Assembly (NCBI GenBank): GCA_946612175.1
Contig: CAMOEO010000108.1
Coordinates: 1 to 8,922 of the forward strand
Direction of reading: 5' to 3'
Source of the DNA: an uncultured Verrucomicrobiota bacterium
GTDB lineage: Bacteria > Verrucomicrobiota > Kiritimatiellia > RFP12 > UBA3636
Length of the DNA: 8,922 bases
Part shown: piece by piece, positions 5,359 through 8,922 of the stretch
Position numbering within the stretch: position 1 is the first letter of the stretch
Layout of the letters: each line of letters begins with the position of its first letter
The notes under the pieces: model-generated
Seen by the model: the letters and a program-made list of their open reading frames with translations, nothing else
Database searches by the model: none
What the model was told of the DNA's origin: nothing
Program-made: the position numbers and the translations under genes

Positions 5359-7376
5359 TGGTGGAATCGTCCGTCGAAGTTGGGCGGGAGGGGGCGCCAG
5401 AGCGGGCGGTAGCCGATCTCGACCCGGGGGGCGCCATTCGGGCGGACGGCGACGAAGCGCAGGTTCCCGTCGACCTCGAAGGGCTCGATCGTCGCGCCGG
5501 GCGTGCGGCAGACGAGGCCGTCGCGCCAGTTGTAGCGCAGGACGAGACGCTCCGCGGCGGGGTCGGCGGGACGGACGGCGATGCGGCTCTCGCGCGCCTC
5601 GACCTCGCCGTCGCCCTCGAGGAATCGGGTCGGCGCGGCGGCGCCCGGGTCCGTGATCTCGTAAACGCGCACGTCGGTGCTCTGCATCGGGAACCGAGCG
5701 GCGAGTCGGAAGTGCTCCGTCTCCTCCTCGCAGAAGCGGCGCGTGCGCGGGTCGGTGACGGCCCAGTGCGTGATGCCGTAGGCGCGGGAGAAGAAGAGGA
5801 ACGCCTCGGTCGAGCGGCGGTAGAACTTCGGCGGGTAGTTGCGCTCGGTGAGCCCCTTGGGGTAGCCGTAGTAGTCGTCGGACATCATCTCCCGCCCGGC
5901 GAGGACGGGCAGGTACGTCCCCTTGCCCCAGTCGAGCTTGCAGTCCGTCTCGCCCGAGAAGGCGAGGCGCCCGCCTTCCGGTACGTTCGCGCGGACCCAG
6001 TCGGCGAATTCGAAGACCACGGGCTCCGCCGGCCAGAGCTTGAAGCCCGCGCGGTTCGCGGCATGCGCCGGGGCGACGCGGAGCGCGCCGATGGCGAGCA
6101 GGGAGAGGGCGACGCCCTGCGCCGCGGCGAGGCCCGCGCGGCGCGCGACGGGAAGGCGGCGGGGATCGCGCGCGAACAGACGCCCGAGCAGGATCGCGGC
6201 GGGGAAGGCCGCGAAGGACGCCGCCTGGATGGCGACGCGGTCGAGCTGCGACTGCCGCTTGATCCCCACCGAAACGGCGACGGCGAACAGCAGCGCCAGC
6301 GCCGGAAGCAGGAAGCGGCGCATCCTCCGGTGCGAGGCCGCGAGGAGCCCCGCGAGCCCGAACCCGAGGATCGCGGGATGCCATTCGAGCAGCCGGAGGC
6401 CGAGAAGCCGCACGCCGTCGGCCGCCATCGCCGCGAGGCTCCCGGGCTCCGGCGTCCGCGTCGCGTAGCGGGAGATGCCGCGCATGGGGAGGAACTCGGC
6501 CCAGAACCACGGTGAGAGCAGCAGCAGCGCCAGCGCGCCGGCGGCGACGAGGCGCAGGAACGAGCGGCGCGTCCAGCGGCCCGGATTCGCCAGCCAGCCG
6601 AGGAAGAGGCCCGCGCAGGTGAACGCGCCCGGCGGCCAGATGCACGAGAGCCAGGCCAGCAGCGCGAGGGCGAGCGCGCCCGCGCGCCCCCCGCGGCGCA
6701 GCACGGCGAGCCGGTAGCCGAAGGCGGCGAGCGGGAGCGAAAGCCCCGCCGTGACCATACCGCCGAGATTCCCCGACTGCCAGAAGAAAAGGAACTCCGC
6801 CCGCGTGAAGGCCGCCATCGCGAGCGCGCCCGCGAGCGCGCCCGCCCATCGGACGCCCGTTGCGCGCAGCGCGAGCGCCGACAGCCACGGAAGGCCCGCG
6901 AACAGCCAGAACGCGAGGGCCGGCCCGTACCAGGCCGGCGGATCGGCCGCCGCCAGGAGCGGCAGGTTCAGCAGGCCGAACGCATGCGCGCCGCTCGTCA
7001 CGCCCACGAAGTGCTCGATGCCGCCGTTCCACCACGGGTTGTAGGAGCCGACGGCCGGGAAGACCGAGCGGAACTCGAGCAGGCGGAACTGGAACGCGCC
7101 GTGGTCGACGCCCCACGGCATCGCCCCCGCCACCGACGGCCACGCCGCGCGGAGCGCGAGCGCCTGGCCGGCGAGCAGCGCCGCTGCGAGCGTCCACGGA
7201 GGGACGGGCCGCCGCGCGAGGAAGAGCGCGGCGGCGAACGCGGCCGCGAGGGCCGCCGTCGCCGCCGCGAGGGAGGGCGGCCCGACGCCCGAGGCCCATG
7301 CGCCGAGCTGCGAGGACCACGGCGCCGACGGCGCGAGGAGCGCCGCGAGCGCCGAGACGAGCGCCGCGAACGCCAC
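5355..7376 (-). CDS. polytopic membrane protein, GT-C/YfhO-like (first of pair)
   Basis: A 673-residue protein with about ten or more hydrophobic helices through residue 435, then a soluble domain of some 240 residues. The first large loop holds PWGVDHGAFQFRLLEF (87-102), a D-H...R pattern, followed by NPWWNGGIEHF (113-123). This arrangement is seen in the PTPS-related (PF10131) and YfhO-type membrane proteins, which are predicted GT-C glycosyltransferases. The tail includes VFEFADWVRANVPEGGRLAF (454-473), then a beta-rich end with YNWRDGLVCRTPG (615-627), FEVDGN (633-638) and VEIGYRPLW (652-660), like the C-terminal domain of YfhO-like proteins. It likely glycosylates an extracytoplasmic polymer, lipid or protein; the substrate is not visible. 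The start is GTG at 7376, 58 bp after infC, with no strong Shine-Dalgarno site. It overlaps the next membrane protein by 4 nt. Confidence 0.72.
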   Translation of the reverse strand: MAFAALVSALAALLAPSAPWSSQLGAWASGVGPPSLAAATAALAAAFAAALFLARRPVPPWTLAAALLAGQALALRAAWPSVAGAMPWGVDHGAFQFRLLEFRSVFPAVGSYNPWWNGGIEHFVGVTSGAHAFGLLNLPLLAAADPPAWYGPALAFWLFAGLPWLSALALRATGVRWAGALAGALAMAAFTRAEFLFFWQSGNLGGMVTAGLSLPLAAFGYRLAVLRRGGRAGALALALLAWLSCIWPPGAFTCAGLFLGWLANPGRWTRRSFLRLVAAGALALLLLSPWFWAEFLPMRGISRYATRTPEPGSLAAMAADGVRLLGLRLLEWHPAILGFGLAGLLAASHRRMRRFLLPALALLFAVAVSVGIKRQSQLDRVAIQAASFAAFPAAILLGRLFARDPRRLPVARRAGLAAAQGVALSLLAIGALRVAPAHAANRAGFKLWPAEPVVFEFADWVRANVPEGGRLAFSGETDCKLDWGKGTYLPVLAGREMMSDDYYGYPKGLTERNYPPKFYRRSTEAFLFFSRAYGITHWAVTDPRTRRFCEEETEHFRLAARFPMQSTDVRVYEITDPGAAAPTRFLEGDGEVEARESRIAVRPADPAAERLVLRYNWRDGLVCRTPGATIEPFEVDGNLRFVAVRPNGAPRVEIGYRPLWRPLPPNFDGRFHH

Positions 7377-7418
7377 CCCCGCGCCGGAGAGGAACGCCTT
7401 CGGGGGCCGGGTGCGCGT

Positions 7419-7430
7419 GGGAGGCCTCCC
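7419..7430. repeat. 12-bp perfect palindrome between infC and the membrane pair
   Basis: GGGAGGCCTCCC is a perfect palindrome 5 bases downstream of the infC stop. It has no loop and no T tract, so it is not a standard terminator. It could be a protein-binding site or chance in GC-rich DNA. Nothing else was recognised in the 58-bp gap. Confidence 0.25.
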
Positions 7431-7434
7431 TCCC

Positions 7435-8040
<606 letters not shown>

Positions 8041-8046
8041 ACGGAG

Positions 8047-8054
8047 CCTCTTTT
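8047..8054 (-). promoter_or_regulatory. Shine-Dalgarno site that places the infC start at ATC
   Basis: AAAAGAGG on the minus strand ends 6 nt before the ATC at 8040-8038, an optimal distance. The in-frame ATG at 8013 is 33 nt away and has no purine-rich sequence before it. This spacing is the main evidence for a non-ATG infC start. Confidence 0.65.
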
Positions 8055-8076
8055 CTGTTCGGGTTGGTGTTTTGTC

Positions 8077-8102
8077 TTTCCGGCGCGTCGCGCGCCGGGA
8101 AA
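8077..8102 (-). promoter_or_regulatory. strong hairpin in the thrS-infC leader
   Basis: An 11-bp stem with one bulged base: TTTCC-C-GGCGCG, loop CGA, CGCGCC-GGAAA on the minus strand. It begins 3 nt after the thrS stop and ends about 22 nt before the infC ribosome site. What follows is ACAAAACACC-like sequence, not a T run, so it is not a classical terminator. It may protect or process the thrS mRNA end, or adjust infC expression. Confidence 0.5.
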
Positions 8103-8105
8103 CGG

Positions 8106-8922
8106 CTAGCCGCGCTTGGCGGCGGCGGCGCGGAACATCGCGAGGAAGTCGTCGAAGGGCATCGCGCCCTTGTCGCCCTCGTCCCGCGTGCGGACGGCGA
8201 CCATGCCGCTCTCGGCCTCCTTGCGGCCGAGCACGAGCATGAACGGAACCTTCTCCGACTGCGCGCGGCGGATCTTCGCGCCGAGCTTGTCCGCCTTCTC
8301 GTCGATGTCGGCGCGGATGCCGAGGTCGACGAGCTTCGCGAGCAGCGCCCGCGCGGCGTCCATCTGCGCGTCGGCGATCGGGATCACGCGCACCTGCTCC
8401 GGCGCGAGCCACACGGGGAACGCGCCGGCGTACTGCTCGATGAGGATGCCGAGGAAGCGCTCCAGCGAGCCCAGGACCGCGCGGTGCAGCATCACCGGGT
8501 GGTGCGGCTTGTTGTCGGGGCCGATGTACTCGGCGTTGAGGCGCTCGGCGCTCGGGAGCTGGTAGTCGAGCTGGATCGTGCCGCACTGCCACGGGCGGCC
8601 GAGGGCATCGACAAGCGTGAACTCGAGCTTGGGGCCGTAGAATGCGCCCTCGCCCGGCTGGATCTCGTAGTCCATCCCGGCGGACTTGCACGCCGCCGCG
8701 AGCGCGGCCTCGGCGTGCTGCCAGGTCGCCTCGTCGCCGACGTGGTCGTCGGGCATGGTCGAGAGCTTCACCGTGAGGTTCTTGTCGAACCCGAAGTCCT
8801 TGTAGACGTCCTTGAGGAGACGGCAGAACTTCGCGACCTCGGCCTCGATCTGCTCCTCGGTGCAGAGGATGTGCGCGTCGTCCTGCACGAACCCGCGCAC
8901 GCGCATGATGCCGTGCAGCGTG
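8106..8922 (-). CDS. thrS: threonyl-tRNA synthetase, C-terminal part (5' end outside window)
   Basis: Class II synthetase that charges tRNA-Thr in the cytosol. The last 271 residues are present, beginning inside motif 2. LHGIMRVRGFVQDDAHILC matches the motif 2 region, including a His that is a zinc ligand in the E. coli enzyme. GAFYGPKLEFTLVDALGRPW and CGTIQLDYQLPSAERLNAEY follow, then motif 3, HPVMLHRAVLGSLERFLGIL, with the third zinc-binding His in HRAVLGS. The anticodon-binding domain begins at APEQVRVIPIAD and includes EKADKLGAKIRRAQ and VPFMLVLGRKEAESGMVAVR. It ends with AAAAKRG and TAG. No truncation or frameshift is seen within the window. It is followed by infC in the same direction after 65 bp, and the two are probably co-transcribed. 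Confidence 0.97.
   Translation of the reverse strand, partial: TLHGIMRVRGFVQDDAHILCTEEQIEAEVAKFCRLLKDVYKDFGFDKNLTVKLSTMPDDHVGDEATWQHAEAALAAACKSAGMDYEIQPGEGAFYGPKLEFTLVDALGRPWQCGTIQLDYQLPSAERLNAEYIGPDNKPHHPVMLHRAVLGSLERFLGILIEQYAGAFPVWLAPEQVRVIPIADAQMDAARALLAKLVDLGIRADIDEKADKLGAKIRRAQSEKVPFMLVLGRKEAESGMVAVRTRDEGDKGAMPFDDFLAMFRAAAAKRG

Noticed and set aside
3646..5412. Plus-strand open frame of 588 codons
   Set aside because: Made of Arg/Glu/Gly runs typical of the antisense of Ala/Leu-rich membrane proteins.
3152..5437. Minus-strand open frame of 761 codons
   Set aside because: Almost wholly Arg/Ala/Pro and out of frame with the membrane protein, which has sensible helices and loops.
5358..6515. 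Plus-strand open frame of 385 codons
   Set aside because: Antisense of the first GT-C-like gene, charged low-complexity product and no domain.
3256..7320. One 1354-residue minus-strand protein
   Set aside because: Only the last 700 residues (from 5358) look real. The upstream part is the first membrane gene read in the wrong frame, so it is not a fusion.
8077..8102. Intrinsic terminator after thrS
   Set aside because: The hairpin is strong but no T run follows on the transcribed strand, and infC lies in the same direction right after it.

Overview
This is a GC-rich, gene-dense bacterial chromosomal window of seven protein genes. Two of them are cut by the window ends. No RNA genes, insertion sequences, CRISPR arrays or phage genes were seen. 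Six genes lie on the minus strand; only the phosphatase lipoprotein is on the plus strand. Ordinary housekeeping genes (thrS, infC) and uniform GC-rich codon use point to core chromosome. The phylum cannot be fixed from the sequence. Several starts lack a good Shine-Dalgarno site, which together with gene content makes a PVC-like or Acidobacteria-like lineage a weak guess only.

Layout, read from the right in the direction of minus-strand transcription. (1) The C-terminal part of threonyl-tRNA synthetase (thrS) enters at 8922 and stops at 8106. (2) A 65-bp gap holds a strong GC hairpin, then infC (translation initiation factor IF3). infC very probably starts at a rare ATC codon at 8040, with a well-placed AAAAGAGG ribosome site. 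(3) The usual infC partners rpmI and rplT are absent downstream. Instead come two large polytopic membrane proteins (7376-5355 and 5358-3256) that resemble GT-C fold glycosyltransferases. They are joined by a 4-nt TTGA stop/start overlap, so they are probably translated together. They may be read through from thrS-infC, since no separate promoter was evident.

The second membrane protein converges on a plus-strand gene (2058-3227). That gene encodes a lipoprotein with the CX5R active site of tyrosine/dual-specificity phosphatases. A short GC hairpin lies between the two stops. Divergent from the phosphatase is an uncharacterised two-helix membrane protein with a helical, possibly TPR-like tail (1916-1080). 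It has a good sigma70-type promoter whose position argues for the internal ATG as start.

After an AT-rich 169-bp gap with helically spaced TTTGA repeats, the N-terminal 303 residues of an FAD-linked oxidase (VAO/PCMH family, nearest in look to alkylglycerone-phosphate synthase) run off the left end.

Possible functional theme: the two GT-C-like proteins, the exported phosphatase and the AGPS-like oxidase could all act at the envelope or in lipid metabolism. That link is inference; they are not one operon. I did not find a clear novel multi-gene system. The most interesting points are the ATC-started infC, the loss of the infC-rpmI-rplT linkage, the coupled membrane pair, and the K-to-Q change in the phosphatase P-loop.
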